From Hypericum androsaemum (Eukaryota > Streptophyta > Magnoliopsida > Malpighiales > Hypericaceae): a DNA stretch of 64,000 nt. This document shows, one piece after another, positions 20,940-33,990 of this stretch (position 1 is the stretch's first letter; each line of letters starts with the position of its first letter). The stretch spans positions 6,528,516 through 6,592,515 of the forward strand of contig OZ023190.1 of NCBI GenBank assembly GCA_963995505.1, read 5' to 3'. The notes beneath the pieces were generated by a model, which was not told where the DNA came from, ran no database searches, and saw only the letters and a program-made list of their open reading frames with translations. A program made the translations under genes and the position numbers.

Positions 20940-22475
20940 TTAACATATCACTCGATCGGAATTGGGTCGCATGCCCATACCTTCGCTGAGTGAAATATCA
21001 AAACGCGTACGGAATGTTATCACGTAGAGTCATCACAAATATAAGAAAATCACCCGTAGTCCTAACTTAATAAAAAAATTGAACTTTCATGTGATTATAT
21101 ATCAATAGTTACTCATAATTATCCAACTTGATAATCATGTCACTAATTATTCATTAACTACATGATGGGTCCAATGCCTAATTATACAAAAATGGAGAGT
21201 CGAGGATCCTACCGTCGTGGGGGCCTGGCTGGAGGGGTTGACCGCTCTGGTGGTCACCCTTCCGACCAGACGAAGGTTCCTTTTGGCCAGATGCTGCTCC
21301 TGCTTGGGTCCGCTGGTGGCTATTCAGGTCCTAGTGTGGTTTTATCTGTTATTTTGATAGTTTTGTGTTGTTGTCATGAGGATTGTTCGTTTGGTCCCTA
21401 TACTGTTAGGATAGTTTTCTGTCGTTGTTATGAAGTTAGTTCGTTTGGCCCATATACTATTAGGATTGTTGCGGTATGTTTATATCGGCATTGATTAAAT
21501 CTTGATGGAGTTTTTATAGTTAGAGGTTGTTCATGTCTTGCACTTAAACGTAAAAAGCCGTCAACTCCCGGTTTTAAAGCCCTCATGAGTCAATTTCTTA
21601 ATTGTACCGTGTGTTCAATGTTATGGAATTGTTTTGTTGAATAAACAGTTACTTTTTTTTTGAGAGAATGATAAACAGTTACTTGGTTGGCCACTTTTTA
21701 GGAGGCACTATCTTCCATACGAAGATAAATTTAGCTCTAGGAACTGATGAATAGTCTAAGACAAACAACTCAATAGTGTACTAGTGGACTATGTAATAGT
21801 ACCTAGCTATGTACTTGTTGGTGTTTCCACCCAAGTTGTACAACTATTTCCTATCTAATGCAAGGCTTCTATTCCACTTCTTCCAAAAAAACAAAACAAG
21901 ATACATTTTTAAAGGTATAGTTTTATTCTAGATCAAAGGAATAGTTCAAAAAAACAAAACAAGATACTTTCCTATGTGGATATTTTTTTTTTGTAAAGGT
22001 ATAGTTTTATTTTAGATCAAAGGTACATATTACACCAAGTGGATATCAATTGCAAGAAGACAGTAATTGGAGAGCCACAAATACTACCAATCCGGATAAT
22101 TATTTGGCTGATTAATCCAAATCAAACTATGTAGAAATTTTAAAATGTGATAAAAATATCTCAATAAGTATTTAACACTACTCTCAATGTCGAGATAATT
22201 TTTAAATTAATCTGTGAAATTCATGAAATTGGATGCTTTATAAACTACTGGAAACTAGTGAAGATATGCATTCTAATTATATGAAATTGGATTAGACGAC
22301 ATACTTGCTTATCGCATAAACCATAAATAATATACATGTAACGGCACAAAGATCAACAAGACCTCCAATTAATTGTTGATGGATAAGCAATAGAACAGGT
22401 CCACGAAACGCAGAAACAACTTCTAATAACAACAGAAACAAGAACAATTATCTACGTGAATTCACCGAGAACTAA
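20940..22475. other. Intergenic; no gene recognised; contains a direct repeat
   Basis: No confident coding region. An imperfect direct duplication of about 64 bp lies at 21356-21475 (units around 'ttgttcgtttggtccctatactgttaggat'). A 30-base phrase with AAAAAACAAAACAAGATAC also occurs twice, near 21882 and 21950. Confidence 0.5.
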
Positions 22476-24577
22476 TTAAAACCGTGAAATAGTGTTCTTG
22501 TACATATACTGGGAGATGGCCTCGTAGGCTACGTGGTTAGGGTGCATGCTATCGAAGAAGAGGTACTTGGAAACTTCGTGACATCGTGGAGACAATGCGT
22601 TACATAGCTCTGCTGTTTCTAAGAGCCCGGTCCCACAACACCCTACTTTGGTCTCCTTAATTTCTGCGGCAACCAAAATTTTGGATTCTTGGTTAATATG
22701 ACAACAGACCTATTTATTTAATAGAAGCAATTACAAGTGAGACGAAAAATATATATTTGTATGCATGCATGGGATGTAATAAAAATGCCTCGAGACATAC
22801 CATATTTTTCAGGGTGTTGCATTATGTCCAGCAAGGGATCATAAAAATTTGCATACAAAATCTTAGCTCCCGGAAGATTTAATGAGCTTAACGCTTTCTG
22901 TAATTTCTGGTTATAGACTTTAGAATCCGAATTTTCGTCTTCAATACAAGTTCGGTGCACCGAAAGCTTAAATCTTGCTGTCATCTGAATGGGCAGGCAC
23001 CCGATTGGCGGGAGCCCGACTACCATTATATTGCGAGCTCCTTGATTATATAATTCCTGTGACCACCACGTATAAAAAATTATTATGCTTCTTTCGTAAA
23101 TTTTGCATCAAAGCTAATTAAAAGTAATTATTAATTAAAAAATTATATAAGAACCATTCAGTAGAATGATAATTACAGACTACCCTTTTTGTGCAAGTAT
23201 AATTAAAGACTACGTATCCATGGTACAGTGTTACTTTGGAAACGATTTGAGATAGAAAAAGTATTGACAATATATACGGAACGATAAAAAGTTCCAACCA
23301 AAATCTCAAAATGATAAATAAGCCCTTTCGAACCAAAATTTATCTAAACCATTTCAGGTCAAGGAACAGAAATAATGTCAATTGCGATACATGATTCATA
23401 CGTCGATAGTACTTTTGCATATTGCCATCCTGGTAAGAAGAAAAACATAAAGAGATGATAAAATATCATTACATTGAAGAGCTTAATCATGAAAATAATT
23501 AATTATTTACCTTAACAAACTCCACCAACCTACTAAGGATGTAATTGTGGTAGCCACCAACATCGGGGAATTGGTCCTTCCTCAACCCGAGATCGTAGTA
23601 GGTTACAGCCAAGTCATTAGTCCCTGCACTAACAAGGTAGAAAGCATCATTGACTATCTTCTTTCCCTCCGCTTCTCCGACCGATCTATTGAGCTTGGTA
23701 ATGTATCTTTTGAACATGTCAAGTTGCTTCATGACAGGGATGACTCCGAGCTCGTTGTTGGTAATATTATCGTAGCCCGCCCCGGCCGAGGCGAAGCAGA
23801 CTCCAGTCGCCAAGTCGTGGGTGGTCAGGGTCGGGTCAAGAAAAGGAGGGATGGTTTCTTTTATCCCAAGGAAGCCGGCAAAAAAGTCAGGCATGAGCTT
23901 TCCATCTGAAAACCTCCCTGTAGGAACATTTTTTTTGTAAGTATAAATTTATTAGCTATGTGAATATAGAATACACCGAGTGAATTTAATTTCTTAAGAA
24001 AGAATAATCAAATTCGAGATCATATACGAGAGTTACAATGCTAACTCTCATCATGTGAAGTAAATTATGAAAATAAGGTAAGCTTTTTTTTATGGTCTAA
24101 AAAAAAGGTAAATTTTTTTTGGGTGAAGTAAAAAAAAAAGGTAGATTGAGTACGGGTGCAGTAGTTTTGGAGAAAGCAGTGCAATAAAAATTATCACCGG
24201 TAATTGTTTCGCGATAATATATTTATTCGTCACTTAAGGTAAAACGTTGCAAAGAGTTAAACCAAAAAATACATAAAAAAATCCTTAAGACAAACATTAA
24301 AGCGAATAAGCATAAATAGAGTACCTGTAGGGGCGTGGTTGGGGAAATTAATGCCAAAGGGTTGGAAGTTGCTACGGAGAAGGGAAGGTATGAAGTTGTT
24401 GTTGCCAGTATCTAGGGTAGAATCTCCAAAAGCTATTAGGGCTGGGAATTTGGGTTTGTTGGTCGTGTGACTTGAGGATATTTCTTGCAGTAGGGTCCTC
24501 GCATTTGATAGGCCAGTTAAACAGATTATTGCAAGAACCAAGACAGAGAGATTAGTGCCGGATAATTCACCTGCCAT
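22476..24577 (-). CDS. GDSL esterase/lipase, secreted
   Basis: Four exons encode 367 aa: 24325-24577, 23511-23917, 22801-23056 and 22476-22663. All introns are GT-AG, the total is 1104 bp in frame, and the length is typical of plant GDSL lipases. The N-terminus has a hydrophobic signal peptide ([17 protein letters not shown]), so the product is probably secreted or apoplastic. SGNH-hydrolase blocks are present: [13 protein letters not shown] (block I, nucleophile Ser), [13 protein letters not shown] (block II Gly), [13 protein letters not shown] (block III Asn) and [10 protein letters not shown] (block V Asp and His). The [13 protein letters not shown] and CCGTG segments are also characteristic. 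The family hydrolyses acyl esters; the actual substrate cannot be inferred. No break was found. The gene is isolated between transposon remnants. Confidence 0.93.
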
Positions 24578-25547
24578 GATTCGATTTTGTGTGATTTATT
24601 ACCAGGGGGTAAGCCTTATATACACATTCGTGGAGGTGCCAAAGTCGGTAAGGAAGATTGTTTTTTGGGTCAAGATATACTGTCATTAAGGAAGTTGCAA
24701 GAAACTGCAAAATTCAACGTTGTAACAGTAAGATTTAGTATACTGCTCTTAATTAGGTAGAGCCAGCTCATAACCATGCCATAGTGCGTTATGTGTCTCT
24801 AATAGTTATTAAAAAAAGCCTAAATCCGAATTGACGATGTTCAGTTCATCAAGTTGGCTACCGAAAAAAGAGAGTTAAAACATCTTTTTAAACTTACCAA
24901 GAACCGAGGAATAACGGATAACTTTCCGTTTTGGAGGTGTCTGGAGAAACGTAGAATCATCGTGTATCTAGAGTGAAGACTCGCTATAAGAGAGATTTAG
25001 GATGGCTCTCTTTGTCTATTCTATTTGTAAACTTCAAATTTGAAATATACAACTATTTAGTAATGATTCACATTCACTAAAAATAGTAAGAATAATCACA
25101 ACGTGTCATTCATTATAGTAAATAAATTAACATTTATTACAAAATTTAAGAGAACATGTTACAATAACATTTATTCTATTTCTTTTATTACATCAAACTA
25201 CAAAGTAATTCGATTTCTTAATCTGTTCAAGTGAAGTGATATTTGATTTTGATTGATTTCATATTGTCGATTCTAATTCATATCATCTAATTGATCAACT
25301 AGTGAAAATATAATTTTTTGACAATTTTTATTAAATCACAAATAGAATAACCTGATCAGTGTACAAGACGTCTTAAAATTAGGTAACACCTAGAACTAGT
25401 GATTCTCTAGTCAAAATTATATCAGGAATAATTCACTTCTTATTCTACTATTAGGAATTTTTTCTAGATCAATCTTCTCATTCCTTCGGATTTAGCCCTT
25501 CTATGTTAGTCTAATGCTCCACCGTCACCATCTTCCACCTTCCACCG
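24578..25547. other. Upstream of the GDSL gene; AT-rich, no gene
   Basis: Read on the minus strand, TATATAAG at 24615-24622 lies about 40 bases before the GDSL start codon and is a plausible TATA box. The rest is AT-rich with no coding match. Confidence 0.45.
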
Positions 25548-27960
25548 GTGGGAAGGTTAGGTGGTGACGGTGGATTCCATCTCTTTCCAGCGATGGCATC
25601 ACCTCCGTCTTCAACGACCCTATTCGTTGATAAAGTGCCTCTTCAATGGAGTTATGGGTCCTATCGAGAGTTCTTTAGCAGCCACTGCAAGATTGTCGAT
25701 GCCTACATAGTTGCGAAGAGGTCCAAAAGGAATTCTAGATTTGATTTCATTCGGGTCCCGCTGGGTGTTGATGTCGAAGTAATTACCCTCAAGATTAGCG
25801 GTTCTCAGGTGGAGTAGAAGCATATGTATGTTTTGAATGCGTAGTTCGAGCATGGCAGGGATAAGGGTTCTGCTCCTACTGTGGTGGTTTGCCCAAATCT
25901 TCAACATCCATGGGGTCGCGTGGGTCCGAAAAGATAAGTTATTCTTTGATACTTTACACCCACCACGTCTGGTGGCATCTCAACTTGCTAGCTCGAGCGA
26001 GGCATGAGTCGATGACTTGCTGTACCTGCCATCGGAGGACCTCCAGATTGAATGACTTGGTCGCTGCATGGTGGAAACTTTGCTCGATGCAGTGTATGTC
26101 CATCAAGCAAAACCTAGTTAACTATGGCGTCATGAGGTTCCACATTGAGGCTTTGGGCGGGGATGTAGTTCTCATATCTTTCTATTCAACCGGGATATGA
26201 AACTCTGCCCCCCCCCTTCCCCCTTCAGGTATAATCAAACTCCTTTCTTGAGTGGTTGTCCTCTTATTTTAGGAAATTTAAATCTATCCACAAGGCTACA
26301 TCTAGTTAGAAATATCTACATGTGGCTTTTGCACTTGTCTCTTAGTCAATTATGGATAGAGTAAGTAGGAATATCAGCATGAGGATCGGTAATAATACTT
26401 ATATGATCAAAATTGAGGAGATGGCATCTAATGATGTTGAAGACTGCCCAGACTCAGATTGGGCTACATGTTGTGTAGATTTTTCTAGGTTGAACTTGGT
26501 TGGTGATGATTAGGAGGTGGGCTATTCAAGTTGTGGGGTATTTGGGTTGCCTTATTTGCCTTTTGCTGCTCTTTCTGATGAGAATAATTGAACTAAAGTT
26601 ACAAAGGAGGTTGCCTCTATCACCCAGGGGATTTGTTTGCAGGCTATTGTGGAGGCTGGGTTGTAGGGGATTGTAGTTGATGCTACTATCGAACCTATTG
26701 CGGAGGCTGGGTTGCGGGGCTCTAGTTTGGCTGATGTTGTTGTTGCCTAAGAGATTTATCTGCAGGACACAGCGGGGGCGGGGTTGCAGGTCTTGTAGCT
26801 GCATAGATGGCCGTGTTGGTTCTCTGGCATCTGCAATTGAAGATGTCTTATTTGATGATGGACTATATATTACTGCTGGAAGTACTCTATTGTAGGACAC
26901 GAATGATAGAGCTTGTGCTGCATTGAATTCTAGGACCGGATTCACGGATAGTCGCTGGTATAGATTTGGACATTGCTCAGTTGTGTATCGATGAGGATTT
27001 ATTGGGCTGTAATGCAGCTTCTTGCTACATATTCTCATCGCCCAAATTTTGTGCAGAAATCTCAATGGGTCTGCAACGGTGTTATTGCTACTGACTGTGA
27101 GACGCTCTTGGTTATGGGAAATGGTTAAGTGTTGGATGGGCAGCCCTTTGCTGCTGATCTGGGTAACATCCCTTTGCTTTCTCAAGTTTCTAAATTTGAG
27201 TTACCCATTCTGTTTTGCCCGCTGCAAAAGCTGATGATCTTCAAGATGTTTATCCAGATTTTGAAAATGTTTAACCTGCTGAACTTGCGGCATATTTGCG
27301 ATCTCTGTCTTCTGAAGTCTTCGCGGGGGTTGTTGCAAAGGTTAATTTTAGGGCTGATGTGCTGCTCACAGCTATTGTCTCTGCAGTTGATGGTCAACTT
27401 GACCTTGCTATTTTTTTTGCACACGTGCAGCCTTTTGCTACAATTCTGCAGACTTAGGAGGACTTGCCCTCTATTATGGTTACCTCTGTTGGTACGCAAC
27501 TTCCTGCTGCTACTAACAGGTCCGATGATAATCAACAGCACTTCGCTCTGCAATTTCTGCTGGTGCTACGCTTGGATATGTTTCTGCAGGTGAAGCGAAA
27601 GCGACCAATATACTACCTGCTGCAACAACTATGGTGGCAGATGTTGTAGAGCCTCCTGCTGATGTCCTGTCTATGGTGGTTACTGTTGTAGCAGCCACTA
27701 CTGCAATAATGTCTGCCTTTGATTCTGAGGAGAAAGAGGTTCAGCAATTGAGGAACATAGAGGTTCAAAGGACCACGACAAGATCAAATATTCGGACAAG
27801 AAAATTGACGAGTAAAGTAACTACTCCCAGGATGATCCCAGTTTGTAACTTGGTTATAAAAGTTCCAATCAAACTAATCGTGGTCCTCCTTCAGTCGTCG
27901 GGATCAGATGAGTGTGCGGAGACTCGAGCTGCGGAACGTGAAAGACGTTGAGGATGGTCG
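25548..27960 (+). pseudogene. Plant LINE ORF1-like remnant (RRM type)
   Basis: The start TLFVDKVPLQWSYGSYREFF, then KIVDAYIVAKRS and RFDFIRV, is an RRM-like domain as found at the N-terminus of ORF1 of many plant L1-type LINEs. Downstream the conceptual translation continues in the same style but with many stops and frame changes (for example HIEALGGDVVLISF, ASNDVEDCPDSDWATCCVDF), ending in a long low-complexity region to about 27.9 kb. No endonuclease or reverse transcriptase is present. The remnant is clearly inactive. Confidence 0.6.
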
Positions 27961-28142
27961 ATACTTTGGGTTGCTCCTGGGAGGGTGAGGTGCCACAGGT
28001 TTTTAAGAATATCTGTGACGCTACCCGGGTAAGGAGCAATCAAATTTTTTCGAGCTTGGTGCTAATTTAATTGAAATAGGGTTTTTTTGGGGCAGACATA
28101 TGGTGAAATTTTGTTCTTAGATAACTCTAACAATTATTTTTA

Positions 28143-29426
28143 GGGAAAATTACGCTCAGGTCCCTGTAGTTTGGCGTCCCTACCTCTTGGGTCCCTGCAT
28201 TTCTGAAATCCTTCCTGACGTCCCCGAAGTTTGGTTTTAGAAATTCTCGGGTCCTTGACGGCTCTTTTTTTTATTTTTGGTCATAAAAATGATCAAAATA
28301 TACTTAAACAAAAAATAAAAAAATTTACCTTCTCCAACCTTTGAACAAAAATACCAACCCCCAAAAACAAGATCAAACTAACCAAAATCAAGAACACAAC
28401 CAAGAATATTTAGAAAAAAATGAGACGAGAATGAGGACGAGGATGCCCGAGTGCAGGAAGAGGGGGGAGAAGACGAGATGAGGTCGGACTGGTGGGCACC
28501 TTCGGTGGTTGTCCCCCACCACGTGCTTCACCGGCATTCAAATTTGACACATTGATGTCGATGGCCTCCTGTACCGTCAAGGTCGTCGTCGAATTGGGTT
28601 CGTCCTTCTGGGACTCGCTAGTGGCCTTGGAGCTTCATCCTCAGTTTCGCTAGTGGCTTGGAGCTTCATCCTCAAATTTTGTCCGGATGTCGAATCAGAA
28701 TTGAGGAGGAAAATCCCCAATCACGAAAATTAGGGTTCATCCCCAATTTTTGGTGACAGGCATGATTTTGAGGCTCTCCTCAGCGTTGAAGAAGAGGAGG
28801 AAGGGGAGATACGAGATGGTAACTTTTTGGTAGAGGAAGATCGTTCCTCTGTAGCTCGACATAAAGATGATGGACTGTCTATTTTGGTTGCTACAACAAA
28901 TGAGCTCACTGTTGGGTCAAGCTTAGTGAATTTATCTTTGGTTCTTGCCAAATCGCCTACCAAGGAGCTTAATATTAATTTTAGGCACACTAAAAAGGCT
29001 GTCCATATTTCACCTTCAATTAATCATGTTGGGACCGATTCTGTTGTACATGGGAGCAATTATGATTTTGAGGATATCGAGATGGGAAAAGAGCAATTCT
29101 CGGGTCCCAATTGCTCCAGTTTTTAAATTTTGATATGAATTTTTTTTAATGTTCTTGGTTGTGTTCTTGATTTTTGTTAGTTTGATCTTATTTTTTGGTT
29201 GGTTTTTGGTGGTTGGTATTTTTGTTCAAAGGTTGGAGAAGGTAAATTTTTTATTTTTTGTTTAAGGGTATTTTGGTCATTTCTATGACCAAAAATGGAA
29301 AAAAGAGTCGTCAGGGATCCGAGAGTCTCTAAAACCAAACTTCGGGGACGTCAGGAACGATTTCGGAAATGCAGGGACCCCAGAGGAAGGGACGCCAAAC
29401 TACAGGGACCTGAGCGTAATTTTCCC
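28143..29426. mobile_element. Mutator-like TIR element with unidentified cargo
   Basis: The inverted repeats are about 170-190 bp (28143-28330 and about 29240-29426). Both tips read GGGAAAATTACGCTCAGGTC, then CCTGTAGTTTGGCGTCCC. Perfect 9-bp duplications TTATTTTTA flank it at 28134-28142 and 29427-29435. No transposase is present. The interior has a GC-rich part (28440-28720) and an open stretch (about 28740-29126) that I do not recognise. Confidence 0.92.
28740..29126 (+). other. Open reading stretch inside the 28143 MULE, unrecognised
   Basis: The plus strand is open from about 28743 to a TAA at 29124. It reads GDRHDFEALLSVEEEEEGEI, then FLVEEDRSSVARHKDDGLSI, LVATTNELTVGSSLVNLSLV, and ends SGPNCSSF. 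The composition looks like real protein, with an acidic stretch, but no family comes to mind. Its position between TIRs suggests a captured exon. No in-frame ATG opens it at a sensible place. Confidence 0.35.
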
Positions 29427-29435
29427 TTATTTTTA

Positions 29436-30338
29436 TTATGATTTTTGTTTATCTAGTACCTTAGATATTTAGGCGATATACTTTAGGTACTAATAATATA
29501 ATTCCCTTGTAATTACTTTTGACGGTTAATACAAACTTAACTTATAAAAAAATACTAATTGAGAAAGAGTCGAATGAACAATTCTTGATTAACCATATTC
29601 AGTAGAACTAACAGGCATGAAGCCACTTTGAAAGACCAAATTACATTCTGCAAGGAAAAAGTCGTCGGTGACAATTATGAAAAATAAATTATAGAATTGT
29701 ATTTGAATAAAAATTGAAAATCAATTTTAGATTAGTCAAAATATGTGTATGTATATATGATCATGGATATCAAAACACTATAGAATAATATATATATCAG
29801 AGAAAATATATTGAGCCAATTCTAGGCAATCAAGTAGTTATTGTGATTGGAGCTTGGCATACGTTTAGAAATTTTAGGATCATCAATAGTTATCAGGTCG
29901 CTGGCTACAATTGCCTGTTTCATGTGATAAGGTTCCGTGGTCCTACAAAATGAAAGTGATTTTCCGTTTTTTTCTTTTATCTTTTGGGTCCAGAGACAAT
30001 AGAATAATCAGCTGAAAATTCGACAAACTGTTTCTACTAAATTTCAACATTGTTATATTGTCAACTCTAACACCGATTGATAAATTCTCAGCAAAAAACC
30101 AGTATATCAATATCTCACATTATCACATAATTACAAAATCTGAGGTTTTCTTAGGTCTCAAAATAAAGCAATTCACACAAATTACATACAAGTGCCAAAT
30201 TAGAAGAGAAGCTATATAACAAGGACGTGACGTGACCTGAATTTCAATTTCTTATACCTGTTGCCTAAACAATTAAATACAAAGCTACGAACCTATATAC
30301 GATGACCATCACCAACATGAACACTCATCCATCACTCA
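29436..30338. other. Intergenic; no gene recognised
   Basis: AT-rich DNA downstream of the RIC gene. No coding or repeat signal was identified. Confidence 0.5.
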
Positions 30339-31456
30339 CTAGTATACCTTGTTTTCCATGGCTGCAGTCTGAGCAGCCATGGAAAGCTCGAATTGCCTCA
30401 ATGGGTCATCGTCTGACGAATTACTATGGCCGGAGATTAATTGATGATGACGATGATGACGACCAAATAAATGGTCCCAGCCTTGGATTGGGTTGGTATT
30501 CGCTGACCCATCCAATCCTATGTGAGTTACGTGCTTCACATCCGTCGGATGCCCAATTTCCATCTCCAACTCATCCTCCATTTCTTCTTTGTACACTGCG
30601 TTTGGTTGATGTTAGAGAAAATTTTATGGGATGATGCAATTTCGTACACCTATATAGTATATAGTTGTATGTGCAAAGTAAAGTCGAAATCGATTTACCA
30701 ATATGTATAAGGTGTGTCATATCTCCGTGGTGACATAAGATAATATTGGCACATGGATAATCTAACAATTTTAAAGTAATTCGTCAATTATTAATAAGTC
30801 CTAGAACCATTAATATTGTGTTGGCCTATCATATCATCGGCAATGAATAATCGAATTAAGTCGAGCAATATCCATTCCGATATAGAGGGTAGCTCTCACT
30901 AGCAGTATCTACCCAATATATATTCAGAATCTAAACCATATTTAAAAGAATTTTAGTTATTATCGAAAAAATCAGCTGGTTAGTTCTTAATTAATTATTC
31001 GTGCAGGGCTGCTAATTAATCACGGCGGAATCATTTAGAACCTGAAAGAGAAAATGCTATTACAAACGCCATACCGAATAACTGAGTAAAGCTCTTGAAA
31101 CTCTTCAACAACTTGGATATGCTTGGCTTTGGAATAGCAAAAAGCCTCATACTATCTGCGGTTGATGAAGAGCTCTCCTCGTCCTCTTCCTCCTTTCTTT
31201 CTTCTCAACATCACCACATGGTCAAGAAAACAAACCCAAAACAATGTTACCCTTATTAGAACGTCGAAACCGAACTTAAGAAAGTCTCGAAAACGAAGTT
31301 GAGATGGATAAATTGTTACATACTTGTTGTAATAATATTGTTGTCTGGCTTTCTTCCTGAGGATTTAGGCTGGTCTACACCAACAGCCACACTGGACTCA
31401 GAGACACAGCCAATGGAGAAAGGAAGGAGAACAAACCTCTCCATCTTATCTTTCAT
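30339..31456 (-). CDS. ROP-interactive CRIB motif-containing protein (RIC2/RIC4-like)
   Basis: Three exons encode 172 aa: 31324-31456, 31075-31203 and 30339-30595, with GT-AG introns and consistent phase. The N-terminus MKDKMERFVLLPFSIGCVSE matches the conserved start of RIC2/RIC4-type proteins. The middle has FAIPKPSISKLLKSFKSFTQ, a basic amphipathic segment usual before the CRIB. The CRIB motif is MEIGHPTDVKHVTHIGLDG, with the Ile, Pro, His and His contacts for active ROP GTPase. The C-terminus has PLRQFELSMAAQT. RIC proteins are effectors of ROP/RAC GTPases at the plasma membrane and act on actin, microtubules and calcium in polar growth. The start ATG is chosen by family similarity. No defect was seen. 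The assignment to RIC4 versus RIC2 is inference. Confidence 0.9.
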
Positions 31457-32883
31457 ATGTTCATCCAAGAAGAACCCTCCTTTTTCCAAATAGAGAATTG
31501 AGTAATTGTGAATAGAGTGGAACGAAAATGGAATAGGTGGTTGAGAGGGCTACATACTAAAACCTCGAATGGTGCTAATATATGATATAAAGTTGGGGGA
31601 GTTTGGGTTTGTTACAAATTATGGGGGTGGTGGTTCTTGGCTTTGTAACCAAGCTAGTATTATATTTTTATATATAATTGGTAGCCAAGTTGCATATGAG
31701 TTGGTTTGGTAGGCACAAGAATAGAGAGAGGTTATATGTGGGGCCTAATTAGTTTTCTAGGCAAGAGAGCATATTAGTTCTACCTAATTTGGCTTATTTT
31801 TGGGTCCGTTATTAGGTGGAACTTCTCAATTGGATCGTTTAATTGTCCTGTTTACGTGTCCGTATATTAACAAAATTAGGTTTGAATTTCAACATATATA
31901 TATGTATATATATTAATTTGAATTAATTGTTGTTTTCAGATCTAACAACAGATATGAAAATTGTCATTGGATAGAAAAAAAAAATTTCTAAACAAATCCA
32001 TCACTTGTAGCTTCACTTCCCCTCTCACAAAGGCAGAAGCCCAAAGAAAGCATAGAAAGTTTAATAGGAAGAAAAGGCAATCACGTGAACCTAAGAAACA
32101 ACAATTAAGAAATTGGGTTTGGAGATCCCACCATTGTAGCTAATTTTACAAGCATTACCATACGGCACTTGTCCCCTTGAAAAATACACATATCCAACTA
32201 CTATTATATAAAAGGGTAGTAACATTATTATTATTTTCGATAAATTATTGGAGTTCATAGTCTCTTGATTCCTATTTAAAAAGTAATTCTTTCAATAATA
32301 TTATTGGTAACATTTATGAGGAGTTTTTTTAAACGTATTACTGTATATTAATCCATGGACGTGGAAACGATTGTGTACGTGTAAAATTATTAGTGGATGT
32401 ATTGTACTTCTTTTAGCTAATCTGAGTACGATGTCACATTACTGGCTAAGTAATTGCCGAGTGACATGTTTCAGAGGCAATAATTTTTTTTGGTTTATAT
32501 CACCTCATATCCTAATACTTATTGAACGGTTTAATTTGAATTCGAGTAAGAAGAGTCTTTTAAAAAGTGACAAAACTCTTCTAATAAGTATTTAACACTA
32601 ATATATTTCTAAGAGTTCGAATTTAAGACATGATTAAATCAAAACAATTCTTTTTGGTTTTAAGAGACAATAGCTAATATGGTTTTTTCTATGGTATAGT
32701 TTTTTCCTAAGAGGTTTTGTCGTATTAGAATTTTGAACAGGCTGGCGGCTACGAGATTGTTGGTTCCTCTTTTGACGTATATATTATTATAATAAAATTT
32801 AACATATTCAAGAAAAAAGAGACAATAGCTAATCAATCATCGGTGAACTTATTGACTTTCCAATGAAACGAATGACTTAAGCT
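31457..32883. other. Upstream of the RIC gene; AT-rich, no gene
   Basis: No coding region is recognised on either strand. This is presumably promoter and intergenic DNA. Confidence 0.5.
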
Positions 32884-33362
32884 TTACATTTGTTCTTTGT
32901 CAAAGAGAACATCATGTTCTTTGTGGTTGAGTTCTCTGTCATCAGTTCCAATACCTTTGGGTCTCTTGTTGTCTAAGCCACTATAACGATAAGTATCTCC
33001 CAATTGGGCACCTAGATTTTGAGTCATTTTCTTCTTTTCATGTTCTTTACGTGTGGCGCATTCTTTAACTGGACTCCATGCACCCAACTTCAAGTAGTGG
33101 ATCTCAAGCGATCTCTTCTGTTGTGACTCTGAATTCTCCTCCCCCTTTAGAACCAAACGTCTCCTTTTCTTCAACTTAAAGATGTAAGCAAACTGCGGAT
33201 GGGTTGAACTAGAACCACTAATTTGATGTAGGAAATATCCAGGTCAACTTGAAACATGCAGACATTCTCAGTGTCGAAAGGCCTATAACTTGAAACATCA
33301 GTAACAAATAGCAACGAATATAGGAGAGAACAAGGACACATGAAAGAAAAAACTATATCCAC
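32884..33362 (-). other. Two adjoining open stretches, unrecognised
   Basis: The minus strand has a 96-codon ORF (32884-33174) rich in Lys, Glu and Arg (KKRRRLVLKGEENSESQQKR at its start), preceded by a second short ORF (33171-33362). I do not recognise either. They could be remains of an exon of the degenerate PPR-containing locus just upstream or unrelated noise. Confidence 0.25.
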
Positions 33363-33609
33363 AGTACCGAGACGATATATAGGCCATAGATGAGACTACA
33401 CTTCTAGATTAAATCTCGTGCCTATACTACTACACCCATAATGGTGAAAGCAAAAGCCAAACCAAGACAACGAACTCCTAACCTCGACCTTGTCGACTTG
33501 TAGGAGACATCACAATTAGGAACACAATAGGAATTCTATGTAACAAGAGTTCTGCCATTGTTAGAATTTGTCCCAAATAAACATATCCAGAAACAATTGA
33601 ACTCCATGA

Positions 33610-33990
33610 AACAGCAGCTTCCGACAGGAGATCATCTAGATAAACATTTTCACGCACAAACGTAAGAACAGCCTATGCCTTGTCCATCTCCCTGCATTTG
33701 CAATACATATTTAGGAGCGAGTTCAGAATAAACATATCATTGCAATCTGTATTTTTCACATGTGCGTGGACCTGTATCCCTAGCTCCAGGGCTGACAAGC
33801 ATGAAACCAAGTTGACCCGGATATTTACCAACTTTCGTCATCCTATAAAGCATCTTCAATGCCATTATTTCAACCTATTTCTCACTTGTCCATGAATCAA
33901 TCATCGTATTCCAACTCACAATGTCCTTAAAATCCATACTTTGAAATACATCGTATGTATTCCAACTCACAAGTGTCACCGTGCGTGACT
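33610..33990 (-). pseudogene. Pentatricopeptide repeat (PPR) gene remnant
   Basis: In shifting minus-strand frames I read FQSMDFKDIVSWNTMIDSWT, then LSALELGIQVHAHVKNTD and DMFILNSLLNMYCKCREMDK. This is the usual PLS-class PPR grammar (D-I-V-S-W-N-x-M-I; G-x-Q-x-H-A-x; N-S-L-L-x-M-Y-x-K-C). PPR proteins bind organellar RNA. Only about four repeats remain and they are broken by frame changes and stops, so it is a pseudogene fragment. Confidence 0.8.

Noticed and set aside
21162..21494. 110-codon plus ORF
   Set aside because: There is no recognisable domain, its second half is an internal direct duplication, and no supporting splice or homology signal is seen.
27129..27593. 154-codon plus ORF
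   Set aside because: It is a Leu/Cys-rich out-of-frame reading of the decayed LINE ORF1 region.
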